NCBI GenBank assembly: GCA_004009845.1
Contig: RMBW01000034.1
Location: forward strand, 62,001 to 126,000
DNA: 64,000 nt
Direction: 5' to 3'
Source of the DNA: Davidsoniella eucalypti
Taxonomy: Eukaryota > Ascomycota > Sordariomycetes > Microascales > Ceratocystidaceae
This document shows, one piece after another, positions 50,065-62,214 of the stretch. Numbering within the stretch: position 1 is the first letter of the stretch; each line of letters starts with the position of its first letter. Position numbers and translations under genes: made by a program. The notes beneath the pieces were generated by a model. That model made no database searches, had not been told where the DNA came from, and saw nothing but the letters and a program-made list of their open reading frames with translations.

Positions 50065-53000
50065 ACTATAGAGCTAATATGTAGCACGCAAGCTTTGAGC
50101 TAACTACCTATATTGTGGCAACGTTTTAGCCCTTCCCTTCATTTTATCTCTGCTCCGGCAATGCCTTCTCTTGGAACAATTGCCTACAGAGAAAGCCTTC
50201 AAGCCGTAATACCAACTCGAGACCAACCAACTGGCCAAGCCAGTAATCCAAAACTCGCTTATTAGCCGGGGCTGAGGGAGCAAATAAAGAGGAAACGCAC
50301 ACTCTTTGTCCAAATTGAATCCTCTCACTCTGGGGAATAACGGCCGCTTGTGGTCACATGGGTGGCGTTCCACTGAGAAGTTGGCCGGCTTACTGTAGTG
50401 ATCTACTTGTGAATACGGGATCAAACCCATCTCGGCCTTGTTTTTTTTCAATCCTAGCTTCGGTTCTAATACCGGGCCAGCCAACATACGTATGTAACTA
50501 TATCAGTATATACAGATAGTTGTAATAGTCTTGTCAGAGAACCATGGGTTTGAATGAAGATGGGCATTATCCAGGTCTAGGGTCCTGCTCCATCGTGTGT
50601 TCAAACCACGCAACATGCATCCTGTATGTGTGAACGACCAACCTCTATAACGGTTGTCCAAAGCCAGGAATAGCCGGTTCAAAACCACGTCTTAAATACC
50701 GCAGCCTGATTATTGAAGCTAGTACAGGCACTAGTGACGAAACCATCCCAATAACTCGAGATATGTACGACAAGATATCCCATTAGCGTTATTGATTCCC
50801 AGCCAATGTTATGTGTTTGAGGAGGCTCTGCTAACGACCAACGTTAAATAACAAACCATGCCAAAACACAACGGCCCCACTTTCGTCAACGACGGCGTTA
50901 TGTAATGAAAACTCAGACAGCTTCGTAGCTCTGTCCTAGTCGGGCAGGACGCCGAACAAAGCATGAACCAATAGAAGGAAGGCCGATTGCAAGAAAGATA
51001 AGCGTGAAATGAGAGTTGGCATGAGACGGGAAGTTTCGAGTCTACTTGGTGAGGTAATATAACATGTAACAGGATAGGGTTACATACACCCATATAACCC
51101 TAGTATCAATAGCGTCAACTTCAACCACTGAGCCGTAAGGTGAAGCAGTTAAGCTTTGCTATTTTGTTTTAGTGACGTCTTCTCTATCACATGTCTTAGT
51201 CACGAGCTTAACAGAGCCTCTCAAGTGTAATAAGAAAAGCACTGATCATACCAAGATGAAGATATACGTGCTACATACTACATATATGTATGTAGTTAGC
51301 TTGAATAAGGGCATTGTCCATGTGGTCCATGTGAAGAGTCCTGCAAAAGAACTCGTCTCTACTAAGAAGGCCGAACAGACATACCAAGTTGGCTTTAATG
51401 TTCTCTTGGCAGCTGGTCTAGGATCTTCCTAGTTGCTTGGTCTAAAGTATACATTCGAGAGGGGGGGAGAGGAGAAGTCCGATTTTATTCTTAGGAGAAA
51501 AAAAAAAGAGTCCAAGGAAGCATTTGGTTTGCAAGATGAGAGCCGAGTATTCGGCCGTTGAATGGGATGCCCAGTTGACTTCTCCGCGCAAAACTAATGA
51601 GAAAAAAAACCAAAAAAAGAAAAAACATCCGAGTTCCCCAATAGACAGCACAGACATAAGTTCTTTTTTTTCTCGACAGCTAATGAAGAACGGCTTTCGT
51701 CGTTTCTTTTGTCTAAGCTTTTTTTTTTTGTGAGCTTTGAGCTTAAACGGCTCTTACATATAACCTTGAAAGTTCGGCTCCGGATTACCTCCAAGATTCG
51801 ATCTCTTGTGCCTACAATATATATATGTTTTGCAGGTGAGAATTTCTGACGAATCTGGCTTTTGTCTTCGCTGACACTTGCTTGATCTCCAACATGGACG
51901 AACAAGCAGGCAAGTGAATCCTGTTTTATGCAGGGCATTGACATCCTTTTTCAAAGGCCAGCTCCGCGTTAGAATTTGGACGACTCACGGTCCCGTAGCT
52001 GGTCCGAGAGCACATCTTATTTTATCTTCCCCTCCTCCTTCCAACATCAAGAATCACATAAATGCTATTTGACAGCGTGAATTAAGCTTCTAAAGCGGGG
52101 GAGTAGCGTAGTTGTCCAATGGCCTAGCTCTCAAAGAGGAGAACAAGTGGCTGGTTTGCTTGGGGCCGCAGTCAAAAAAGAACCTTGGCTTGACGGGCAT
52201 TGAGGCGTTTGAACTACATGTATAGCAAAGCGTTTATTCCACGACACATACATTGATACTACCTGGGGCTAATTGTAAAGGAACCCTGTTCTATACTAAC
52301 GCACTGCCAGGCTTGAGAACTACCTATAACATACTACAATATCAAGAGAACCCCCCTTGCTAGACGTAGCGGGTCGACATCAATATAAACGCTGGCTTAG
52401 TGGGCCAAGATGTCATGACAAGACGTAAAGGTTGGCTCTTGGTTGGCCTGGGATAGAAGAAGATGGGGAGCCGAAGTCCAAGATTCACGACAAGTCAAAC
52501 TTGTAAGTATAGGCTGGTTGCCTGGCTAATGGTTTTGATAGTAGGAAACTTGAACCTTGGCTCTGGTCTCACCAGTTTCCTAGTTCGTCTATGACATCTA
52601 TCGGATGGAAAATTTAAAACATTATTGATATAAAATTTTAAAGCATCTTTCATTATCCTTTTTACGTTTGTTGTTCTTTGTTCTTCCCCTCTTCCTTCTT
52701 TAAACCCCCCTTCACCCCTCAAAGTGTAGACATGCTTAGACCTTTACGTTAGGCCAAAGCCCCCATGGCAAGCAAACTCCTTTGGTGTTTCTTTCCCCTC
52801 CTACAGAAGCCTTGAGAGCTTTTTTTCAGGTGGAGATGAAATCTTGGTTTGAAGACCACTCTATTCAGATGGGGGCTGGACCTGCCATCGTGGCATCTCC
52901 CTTGATCTGTAAGACAATAAGTCCCTTTTCTACTCTCTGAGACTCTCCTTCTTGCTGGAGCCCCATCAACAGCAAGGTTCCTATTGAGCTTAATGCACAA

Positions 53001-53531
53001 TAGTCCTGCTTTTGACATATCTCGAGGAGGAGGTTGATGGGATTTAAACTGGATAACATAGGCTATAATCAGGAAGCTACTACTAGGGTGAGGGGACGTA
53101 TATGGGGCCAATGGGCACGTCAGGGTGGTAATTGACTTGCTACTTAGCACAAGATATGTTATATTAGTGCTATTGAAAGAGTCTAGACGACTTCTCTGGC
53201 CATTAACTGTCTGAATAACGAGCGACAACAAACTATGTATGCGCTTTGTCGCCATGGCGCAGTGGCAGTGGGTATCTCGGGAGCGGCTTCAATACAATCT
53301 CCATGTGAGGGTTTCTAGGGCCTGTTACATTCAGTTAAAGCCCGAGAATTGTTGTCATCATATAATAGTAGAGTAGCACTAGAGACAAAGTGAACCATTG
53401 GTGCCACAGCGAGTACAACACGACCTTGGTAGCGGCATTTCGAGACTATGCAATTATAGATGAGAGGCTGTAGTCAATAGAAAGGAAGAAGGAAGAACAA
53501 CAGAGCCAAGAGTGATTGTCCAGTGCCCACT
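50065..53531. other. Gene-free region
   Basis: No recognisable gene. The longest frame (minus strand, 52749-53255, 168 codons from an ATG) has no known motif and lies partly in pyrimidine-biased sequence. I leave it uncalled. Confidence 0.45.
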
Positions 53532-55741
53532 TTACGGCATCTCCCATCGGCCACTTTTACCGCCGTCCTTGAGGACAACCCGAAGGCCTTCAATGACCAT
53601 TTTCTTGTCCACTGCTTTGCACATGTCATATACAGTGAGTGCTGCAGTAGACGCTGCCGTGAGCGCCTCCATTTCTACGCCAGTTTTGCCATCGCACTCC
53701 ACTGTGGCGCGTACATCGACAGCATGCTCTGCCTCATTGACATTGAGATCGATGGAGACGTGGGATAGCGCCAACGAGTGGCAAAGGGGGATCAGATCGG
53801 CAGTGCGTTTGGCGGCCATGATGCCTGAGATGCGAGCCACACCTAGCACATCACCCTTCTTGAGGGCGTTGGCGACAATCAGCTGTGGTGCCGTAGGCGA
53901 GGAGAAGATGATGCGGCATGCGGCTATGGCTGTGCGGCTGGTGATGGCCTTGTGCGAGATCGGAACCATATGTGCACTTCCTGAGGCGGAGACGTGCGTT
54001 AGGGTGGTAGCGGGCTCCGCCTTGGGCGACGAAGCAGGAACGGAAGTAGCTGGAGCAGGCGAGCGCTTGGATGTGGTTGACTCCGAGGTAGTAGCCTCGG
54101 TAGTGTCTTGTTGGTCTTTCCCTTCAACATGCCTGAGATGATGGCGGGAAGAGGACATATAGCGTAGTTGAGCAGCTGAAAACTGAGGCGTTATCCAAGA
54201 TATGGAGTGGAGCCCCGACGAGAGGAGATGGGACGTTTTTAGTGACATCTGACTGGATGATAGCGGTGCACGATCTACAATGGGAAAGGCAACGTTCAGT
54301 GATGTATGATCTAGGCGATGAAGCTTTGCATATGTTGTGATGACAGTAGACGATATTGGACATAGAGAGTAAACTTCACAGGCGATGTAGGATATATAAG
54401 GAGGAAGAATAGACCACGACCCTTATAATGCGGTGGGAAACAGGCTATGAAAAAAGGTCACCCACCTATCAAGATCATCGGGCGATTTTCCATGTGTTCT
54501 AGTTCGCCGAGACCTGCGTGCTTCTCCTTTTTGCGTTTGACAGCGTGACCGATGACATCAAGCAGTTCCTTTTCGACATCAGCTATGCCTGCCAATGTTG
54601 TTGCTTCCGCCTTTCCAGACCGCTGGGCTACTGCGAGTTGCTGCAACGCCTCGGAAGCCTGTTCGTCGATGGGCTCTCCGGCATTGAGGCGGCGTAGAAC
54701 ATCCCGCAGAGAGACTTCGGTATTACCGAAGAGACAAACTTTGAGATTTCCATCACTGGTGATGCGAAGTCGGTTGCAGCCGCCACAGAAATCGTCCGTC
54801 ATGCTGGTGATGAAGCCAAGCCTTCCAGCAAAACCTGGAATATGCCAGGTGCGACTGGTGTCTGTTTTGGCCCCAGAGACCGGCGCCAAGTCTGGATGTG
54901 TCTCCCGAATCAGAGCGAGCATCTCAGCATAGCTGAACATCTTCTTGCGAGCCCACCGGTTGCCGCCAAACGGCATATACTCGATGAATCGAACTTCAAG
55001 ATCGTGGTCGCGCGTCACTTCGACAAAACGCATGATCTCGCGTTCGTTGATGCCACGCATCACGACACAGTTGATCTTGAGTTTAAGTGGAACACCAGCA
55101 GCCTTCATCTCTAGGATGCGTGTGATGCTGCGCTGGACAGCATCGAAGCCCTTTCTCCGCGTGAGCAACTGGAACTGGAGCGCATCTAACGTATCCAAGC
55201 TCAGATTTATGGCAGTTAGGCCGGCATCGACGAGGGCATCGAGCTTGCGGTGGAGAGCTAGGCCGTTGGTGGTGATACACAGATCATTCAGGCCCTGTGA
55301 CCGCAGCGCACCGATTCGTTGGACAAGCGGAACGATATCCCGGCGCACCGTTGGCTCGCCGCCGGTGAGACGGATCTTCGTAACGCCTTGGGACACAAAG
55401 AGAGAGGCTAGTATGACAATTTCGGGCGTAGTGAGGATATTGCGAGATGGCGACAGTTCAACGCCTTCCTCAGGCATACAGTACAGACATCGTAGGTTGC
55501 AACGCTCAGTGATGGATATACGCAGATAGTCATGCTGGCGCTGGTATTTGTCTGTGAGGAAATCAGAGAACGGCCTAGCGTTTCTGAGCAAGGCCTTGCG
55601 GTCTACCGCCGGCGAGGCCTCTGAAACTCCAGTTGCCGTGTGAATAGGTTGGGACCTCAGACGAAATAGAGTTGGCCGATATATCGCAGAGTGGCTGTGA
55701 TGGCGCACCGCACTGCGGCTCATTTGCCTGAAGCAATTCAT
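53532..55741 (-). CDS. cnxABC: Molybdenum cofactor biosynthesis protein, MoaA-MoaC fusion (cnxABC/MOCS1 type)
   Basis: The protein converts GTP to cyclic pyranopterin monophosphate, the first step of molybdenum cofactor synthesis, in mitochondria. Exons are 55741-54466 and 54274-53532; a 191-base intron (GTGGGT donor, TTGTAG acceptor) joins them in frame to 672 residues. The start is the ATG at 55741; the frame extends upstream without ATG. Residues 1 to about 40 are Arg/Ser-rich, a likely mitochondrial presequence. The radical-SAM part has Cys81, Cys85 and Cys88 (CxxxCxxC), GGEP (127-130) and the second cluster Cys319, Cys322 and Cys336. The MoaC part (from about residue 520) has KRTADLIPLCH and VEMEALTA...YDMCKA. 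If the intron is retained, MoaA ends in Gly-Gly at a TGA (54460-54458). MoaC also has its own ATG (54248) with a presequence-like start, so separate products or two genes remain possible. It is divergent from the WD40 gene. Confidence 0.88.
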
Positions 55742-56323
55742 TGAAGCGAGAAGCAGCGATGCCAGCAACTAAGGCTTTTCGATTTGATTTAACAATTATG
55801 ATTTCAATGTGAAAATTATGAAGTGAGCTTGAGTTCGTCAATCATTGTCATGGTGGAAATGCCGTCTGTGTTTACATTTTCCCATTATCATGACCACGGC
55901 AACCGGCGGTGATAAGCGCAGTGGCGAAGCGGACTAGCCGCCTTTGTAGCCTATACTTACAAAGGGAGCCAGAATATAGCGGAGGCAGCAGGTATCCTGT
56001 ACCTAAACGCCACATATCCAGCCACACTTGGCCTGATGCTCCATTGCCTAATGGGGCAGCAAGCTGAAGGCGTTTGTTTAGATTGAATTGCCAAAAGTCA
56101 ACAAGCCAACTTTAGTCACATGAAAATCGAAGGTCTTCAACTCGTCGAAACTTTTGAGCAATTAGATTGCGTTAGTAGAAGGTCAATAGAACTTGACCAA
56201 ATCTTGTGTACAAAAGGGTGATCTCATCTTTACATGGATTTGATCTAGGAGAAACTGGCTTCGACTCCTTAATAAACCCTCACACTGGCGTATCTTGATG
56301 CTGGACTGAGAATCATCTTGACC
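55742..56323. promoter_or_regulatory. Divergent promoter region with two GATA sites
   Basis: 582 bases between the starts of the cofactor gene (minus) and the WD40 gene (plus), presumably with both promoters. TTATCA at 55885-55890 (minus-strand TGATAA) and TGATAA at 55910-55915 are two HGATAR sites 25 bases apart, the type bound by AreA/Nit2. Such sites are common by chance. Confidence 0.4.
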
Positions 56324-58062
56324 ATGCATAGCTCGCCCATTTTCAAGAGTAAGTACACCTTAAGGCTGGCCTGTCTTCCCGCTGGTATATCTAATCCTAA
56401 CATCAGCCGCCTTGTATAGGTTCTACGCAATGCGCAACTAGCCTGGACGGCAAGCTGCTTGCAGTTGTGCAGCAAAACCGTCTCCTGGTCCGCGAAATCA
56501 AGACGCTTCACGTGGTCCACGAAATCACTCTTCCTAATGATGCTGCAGCATCAATCTTTCACCTGCTGTGGGCTCCTTCGTCTGCCAAGATACTCGTGGC
56601 TGCCGGCGACAAGTTGCTGGTCTACTCAGCCTTGGATACTAGCTTCAAGGCGGTGGTCAAGAATCCGGCATCATCGTCAGCTAAGCCAACCCACGTACAA
56701 TTTGGACCAACAGATGCAGAAATCATCGTTCTGTCTCATTTCGGCTTGAAACTAGCCATTGTCAACCTAGCAACCTCTTCTGCTGTCGAGATCACTAACC
56801 CTAAATTCCACCAACCAGCGACGGCTGCTCGAGGCTTTTCGTTCCGCCCCAAATCTGGCCATCTAGCATTATTGACTCGGACAGGCGGAAAAGATTCTAT
56901 CAGTATACATCCACCAGGATCACGCAATGTAGAACGCTCATTTCATCCCGACACTATTGATGCCCAGGGCGTTGCATGGGCCAGCAAAGGTCGGTGGTTA
57001 GTGGTATGGGAAAGTGCCGCTCATGGCCATAAGATATTGCTCTATACGCCAGATGGTCATCTGTTTCATACATGGACAGGCCCGCCAGATACCGGCGTGG
57101 AAGCTCAACATTTCGACCTAGGAGCCGGAGTAAAGCATTGCCATCTAGATAGAACCGCTGTACTAGGAGCAATATGTGACTATACGCGGGCTATAACATT
57201 GCTAGATTTAACAATCGGGAGCCAGATAATGAGACTAGTTCATCCTCAATCTGTGATACCAACGGATAGTTTGCAAGTAAGTATTTTGAGTGTTATGCTT
57301 CTCAATAAGGTACATAACTAACAGTTAACCCAGATATGGCAAGAACAGCAACAACTATCTGACAAGTCACAAATACAGAGTGTCTTTGTTCGAGCTATAG
57401 CCACCTTTTCACCCCAAGAACGAAGTGGTGCAGTAGTTGGCGGCCCTGACATCATTACAGGCTGCTATTTTGCCGATTTCGATAGTAGCTCTAGTTTATT
57501 AGCCACGGTTATTGAGGATTACAGAAGTACATTATGGATTTGGGATCTTAACGGGGCAGATCTCAGAGCTGTGATGATGTTTCACGGCACCATATCAACC
57601 ATCTGTTGGCATCCACAGACACCCGAGCTCCTACTCATTGCATGTGCTTCTGAAAATGCAAGCACCACCGTCTATGCATGGGACCCGTTATCGGAAGGGC
57701 CGAAGCCCGTACCATTTCCCGCACAGACTATCAAGCCCGGAAAGGTACCAGCAAAGATCAAAGCCTGCTGGGTGGCAGGTAACGTTGAGCCTCCAATCAT
57801 TCTACTCAACGACAACACCAATGGTGTCCTAGTAGCCATGAGTGATGGTGAGCATACGGGAGCTGATGAAGTTGGCAATGATGGACTCTGGGAAAACGCG
57901 AATCTGAGCGCAAGAGTTTTGCATGGAGCCATAGCCGCCTCTTCTGGACCACGAGTTGTTGATGTCGGAGAGATATCGTTTGACGATAGCGACTATGGGA
58001 CTACAAGACTAGATGACACATTTGAGTTCAAGAAGCACCAACCCCTGACATCAAAGAAATAG
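56324..58062 (+). CDS. WD40-repeat protein of the WRAP73/Wdr8 family, three exons
   Basis: Wdr8 proteins work with the Msd1/SSX2IP/TINA partner at spindle poles to anchor microtubule minus ends. Exons are 56324-56348, 56420-57276 and 57334-58062. Introns are 71 and 57 bases with GTAAGT donors, CTAAC branch sites and AG acceptors, phases 1 and 0. The product is 536 residues against about 460 in human WRAP73. The start MHSSPIFK followed by SLDGKLLAVVQQNRLLVRE matches the family's N-terminus in pattern. Later blocks in family order include GVAWASKGRWLVVWES, HKILLYTPDGHLF, ICDYTRAITLLDL, LLATVIEDYRSTLWIWDL and ICWHPQTPELLLIA. The first exon encodes only eight full codons and would be missed without the splice. 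The tail (about 480-536) is acidic, then Lys-rich. Orthology is inferred from the order of motifs. Confidence 0.85.
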
Positions 58063-60540
58063 TGCTAGCATAACAGTATGGAAATACAGGCACATTCATT
58101 CATTACATGAGCCAACCGATGCCATGACAGAACAAACAAGGACTCTGATGCTTGATGAGCTGTCAGCCTTTAAAAATAGGCCCTTATCGATACGAACATT
58201 GCACTACCAGTATCTATCTTTACAAATCGAAGAACCAACTAGCCTTCAAACTACAATATAACCGTTCTATCTTGCCCAGCTACGCCAACAGGACTGGCTG
58301 CATTGGTGCGCTGGCAGAATCTGTTGTGTCATTGTGAATAAAACGAAAGAATCCTGGCTGTGCAGTTCTTGTTTTCAAGATAGGTAGTTTATGTGGCTTA
58401 GTGGCGTTTCTTATTTATTGTGCAAAAGGACCTATGCACATTTAGAAGAGGAAACGAACAGTAAGTTGTGTGATAGAAATGCATACACCCGGTATATTAC
58501 AAATCATGTCTTCTGCATACAGATATATATACCATGTTTTTGTATCCGTACATTGAGGGTTGTTTTCTCTTTTTTGTAGTATCTTAATAGTGATTAAATT
58601 GTATGTACCTATCGACACACTGTGATGCTTTTATTTGCCTATATTATTGTTATCTCTCTAGATATATGACATATAATATTTGAAAAACAAATTGTCCACT
58701 AAGCATACACCCGCTGCGTGATTTTATATGTAGAAAACGAAGTGATGTGTCTGTATATAAGCATACATGATACTAATACGAAGATCATTGTGCTAAAGTG
58801 TGTGATATACATATAAACATAGCATTTTATTGAACTGATAGCCATTTATACTCTACTTGTGTATATGTCGGTGCCTAACTCCGGCTATACAATCCAACTA
58901 TACATAGTCTCTATTTAGAGAATATAAGGATATCTACATGATGGCCGATGTTGGTTATGACGAGATCAATATGATTGAGATTCTACTATAGGAAAGTAGA
59001 TAGAAGATGATGCCACACTATCATATACATGTGATACTATGACGTTATAGATCATTGATGCTATCCTACCCAGAGCTGGCCTGGCAAACGGGATAAGAAG
59101 CGGGAATATGGGCTACATGATATGGCTAACAAGATATAGCTACAGTAGGGCTTACCTTCTAACCTCCCTATTGTAGACGGAGCCGACCTCCGACTAGTGC
59201 ATACAAACGGTAAACAGATAGCAATACCAAATACTAAAACAAGCTAGCTAAGAATAGAATAAACTCTAAAGTTATGTGGTTAGCCAGTATGTGCTATGTA
59301 TCTCCTTCAAGCTATGATCAACAATACTGGAACTTGACAACCGTTTTCCGGTTATACTAGGAAATGGAGGCTCGGGATTTTTAAGCTACTATATAACACG
59401 GCTAATAATGTGTGTTGGTTCGTGGTGTTGTGTGTTGAAGTTAGCTACTTTATCTCAACGTTACGAAAGTCTAATGGCAGTGTTAGGGATAGGGCTCGTA
59501 CTGGACATAACGTAAGCGTTCACGCTATACTACGAAGCTATAACTTCTGAAATACGCTCGACTAGAAGCAATACAGCTTGTACTTTTAGTTAGCCTGTCT
59601 GTAGGCTTTGAAGTAGCTGTGTACTAGGCAGCAACCAGGCGTGCGTTTGCTAGGAAAGAAACTAGAAGGGTTGGAAAAAGCGACTTACGAGACTGATTGG
59701 CAAACGAAGCACACCGCTTAGCCTCTTGGTACAGGTGTATATATATAAAGGATAACTAGATATGTATCTTTGCCATCGAAGCGTTGCTCCCTGAGGAGTG
59801 TACATATAACTGTGAAACAAGCAAGTACATACATATAATCGTTTCTTTTTGCCCTTTGAGGTGTATAGGTTTCAGCACTTTGAACTTGTTTTATCAAGTA
59901 TGGCGGGCCGTTCGTTTCTTGTCGTTTGGCCGTTATATATTGATTTTTATTCATGTGTTTTTCTTAATTCGGATATGACCTCCTGTCTTATAGTAGTAAT
60001 ACATAAATATTAATATGCTGGCTGGCAGGTAGACGGACGGGAGAAGGATCTAATACATGTGGCTTGATGATCATGAACACTTACAGCTGTATCTGTCTTT
60101 TTGTATGTATACACGCTATCTCTATTGCATCCAAGACTATTGAGTTGTGAGTGCCTGTACATATGATTTGCTACTGGGCATACACATGGCCCAGTGGGTT
60201 CATGGCTACCACGCGTGGAACAAGAATATAAATATGTTCAACGCCCTTCTCCATTTGGCTATCTGTTTCTATCAACATCCTCTTCTTTTTAACCACCCAC
60301 CATTGCCTTCTTTTCCTTGCTTTCGTTCGACTCTCTGCAACTCCGTTCGTCTTTCAAACAGCCGTTGATACACGCTCGATATAGGCCAATATCAGGTCTT
60401 GAGCTTTGTCTCACACTCGGTCTTGTTGTTCCTCTTCAGTTGGTCTTCTCCCCTCTAGTGCCTGGTGCATTACTATCTTGCTCCAAGATATAAGCCCTAT
60501 AGTGTCTAACCTGACATATACTAGCTATCCATTCACCAAT
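58063..60540. other. Intergenic region without a recognised gene
   Basis: AT-rich to about 59000, then more mixed. It ends in a pyrimidine-rich stretch (about 60245-60345) that may be the leader of the next gene. No gene or transposon motif is found. Confidence 0.45.
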
Positions 60541-62214
60541 ATGAAGGTTTACACTGATGCTGCCAGCCGCGTTAAACCGGCTGCCCGGACGTCTCCTAGC
60601 CGCGTTAAACCGACTGCCCGGCCGTCTCCTAGCCGTGATACCAAACCCGGCCGCCCTTTGACTTTATATCTGAAGAATCCAGCGCTAGGCGATGTAGATA
60701 GCAGGTTTCATATATGGAGTCGCAAACAGTGGCAGGATGAGGATGAGAAGCTTGGCTACAATGCTTACGATGGCAGTTCTGGTAAGGAGGTGCCCAAGTA
60801 TAGGCCTTTCATCTACCGGAACAACGCTACCGACGGAGCCACCATACCTTTGCCGCTTAGGTACATGGGACGCCGCCATAAAGGTCAAGACGGCATGTGT
60901 GCAGCCTCGGCCAAACCCGTGAGAACTGGCCCGCAGTGGCACAATAATTTGGTTTGGCGCGAGAAGACGGGAAATGAACACAAAGGATGCGCAACGTACA
61001 GCATCACTGCCAACTCCGGCAGCCACACCGGCATCTTCTACACGTTTTTAGGCAATGCAAGTGTATCACTGCTACATCCTGCGCTTTGGATCTGATAGAC
61101 TAACACTAACCCTTTCAACCTACATAGCTCCCGCTGAACATAGAGCCTGACGTGATCTGCCGGTACTTTGCAGACAACGGTGCTATCGTCTCAGAGGCTG
61201 AAATGACTGGTAACTGCATGGGCTGGGTCCTTACTAAGGACTTCCAGACACACGTTCAGGTGCAGCGTAAGTCTACTTGAAGCACTCGCCGCTTTATCTA
61301 ACCATTTATCATCCAATAATCAATGCCCAAGCTAACCCATTTCATCTTTAGATATCGCCCACAGAGTCGCCCTAAACGGACGTGCTATTGTTGCCGACGG
61401 TAGCAATGCCGTCATGCCCAAGCTGGTGGTCACGCACACGGAATCCCGCCAGGAAAGCATCCACAAGATGAACTGTCAAGTGGCCCAGTCTTCAGACGTC
61501 TTGAACGTGTACGACCCGACCATCAATGAGTCAGAGTCACGGGTTAGGAACTGGTGGAGCTATATCAAAGTCGACAAGACTATCTCGAGGGTCTCTACTT
61601 TTGTAAGCAGACCTATTTGTGTATCTTTCACAGCGTGTAGTCGGCATGTTTTACTAACCTCATTCTTGCTATAAAATCTACAGAGGGATTGGAAGGTCAT
61701 CTCGCTCGAGCCTGCCCGCGATGCTGCCATCATCCAGAATCTGTCGCTGTATATAGATGTCCCGCAGCACAAGTTACCGGAGCTCAGATTGAACGCTGAG
61801 AGCAACCCTCCCACCTTGAACGCCAAGTACCTGTGGAGCCCACACCCCTATAATCCTGGCCAGCACCGCCTCGCAGCCTTCGAGTCTTCTACGTCGGCTT
61901 CAACTTCAAGCTCCGAGCAGAAAGACACGGTTATGGTTTTCCCAGTCGATATTAGCCATCTAAGTCCAAGCTACAAGCTTCCGCACCTGTTTTCTGTCAT
62001 CGTCGATGCATTCGGCAAGGGACATCCGGGTAACATGCTGTATAGCCTAGACGTGAGCTTCAATGGTCTTGACGGAACTCCGATGACTAATGCTACTGTT
62101 TGCTTCACTGATACTCACGTAGCCCAGAACGCTACTACGATTCTCAATAGACGCAGGATTAGCGGGCATGGTGTCTATTCTAAGACAGGGGCCCCGTTTC
62201 TTAGCTCATGCTAG
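60541..62214 (+). CDS. Unrecognised protein, four exons
   Basis: I do not recognise this protein. Proposed exons are 60541-61062, 61128-61266, 61352-61602 and 61684-62214, giving 480 residues. Introns 2 and 3 have clear GTAAGT/GTAAGC donors and AG acceptors with matching phases. Intron 1 is less sure: donor GTATCA at 61063 keeps phase 0 with the first acceptor, while GTGTAT at 61061 with a later acceptor (61143) also stays open. The start is the ATG at 60541. The N-terminus (1-40) is basic, with an 11-residue repeat (9-19 and 20-30, SRVKPxARxSP) encoded by two 33-base copies differing at two bases. The rest looks globular with scattered Cys and many Trp/Tyr. I see no signal peptide, membrane segment or catalytic motif. 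Coding composition and splice agreement argue for a real gene. Confidence 0.7.
60565..60630 (+). repeat. 33-bp in-frame tandem duplication
   Basis: Two adjacent 33-base units (60565-60597 and 60598-60630) beginning AGCCGCGTTAAACCG differ at two bases. Each encodes 11 basic, Pro-rich residues near the N-terminus of the unrecognised protein. Confidence 0.9.

Noticed and set aside
52749..53255. A 168-codon minus-strand ATG frame
   Set aside because: No motif, no neighbouring exons and irregular composition; a frame of this size can occur by chance in 64 kb. Transcript data could reverse this.
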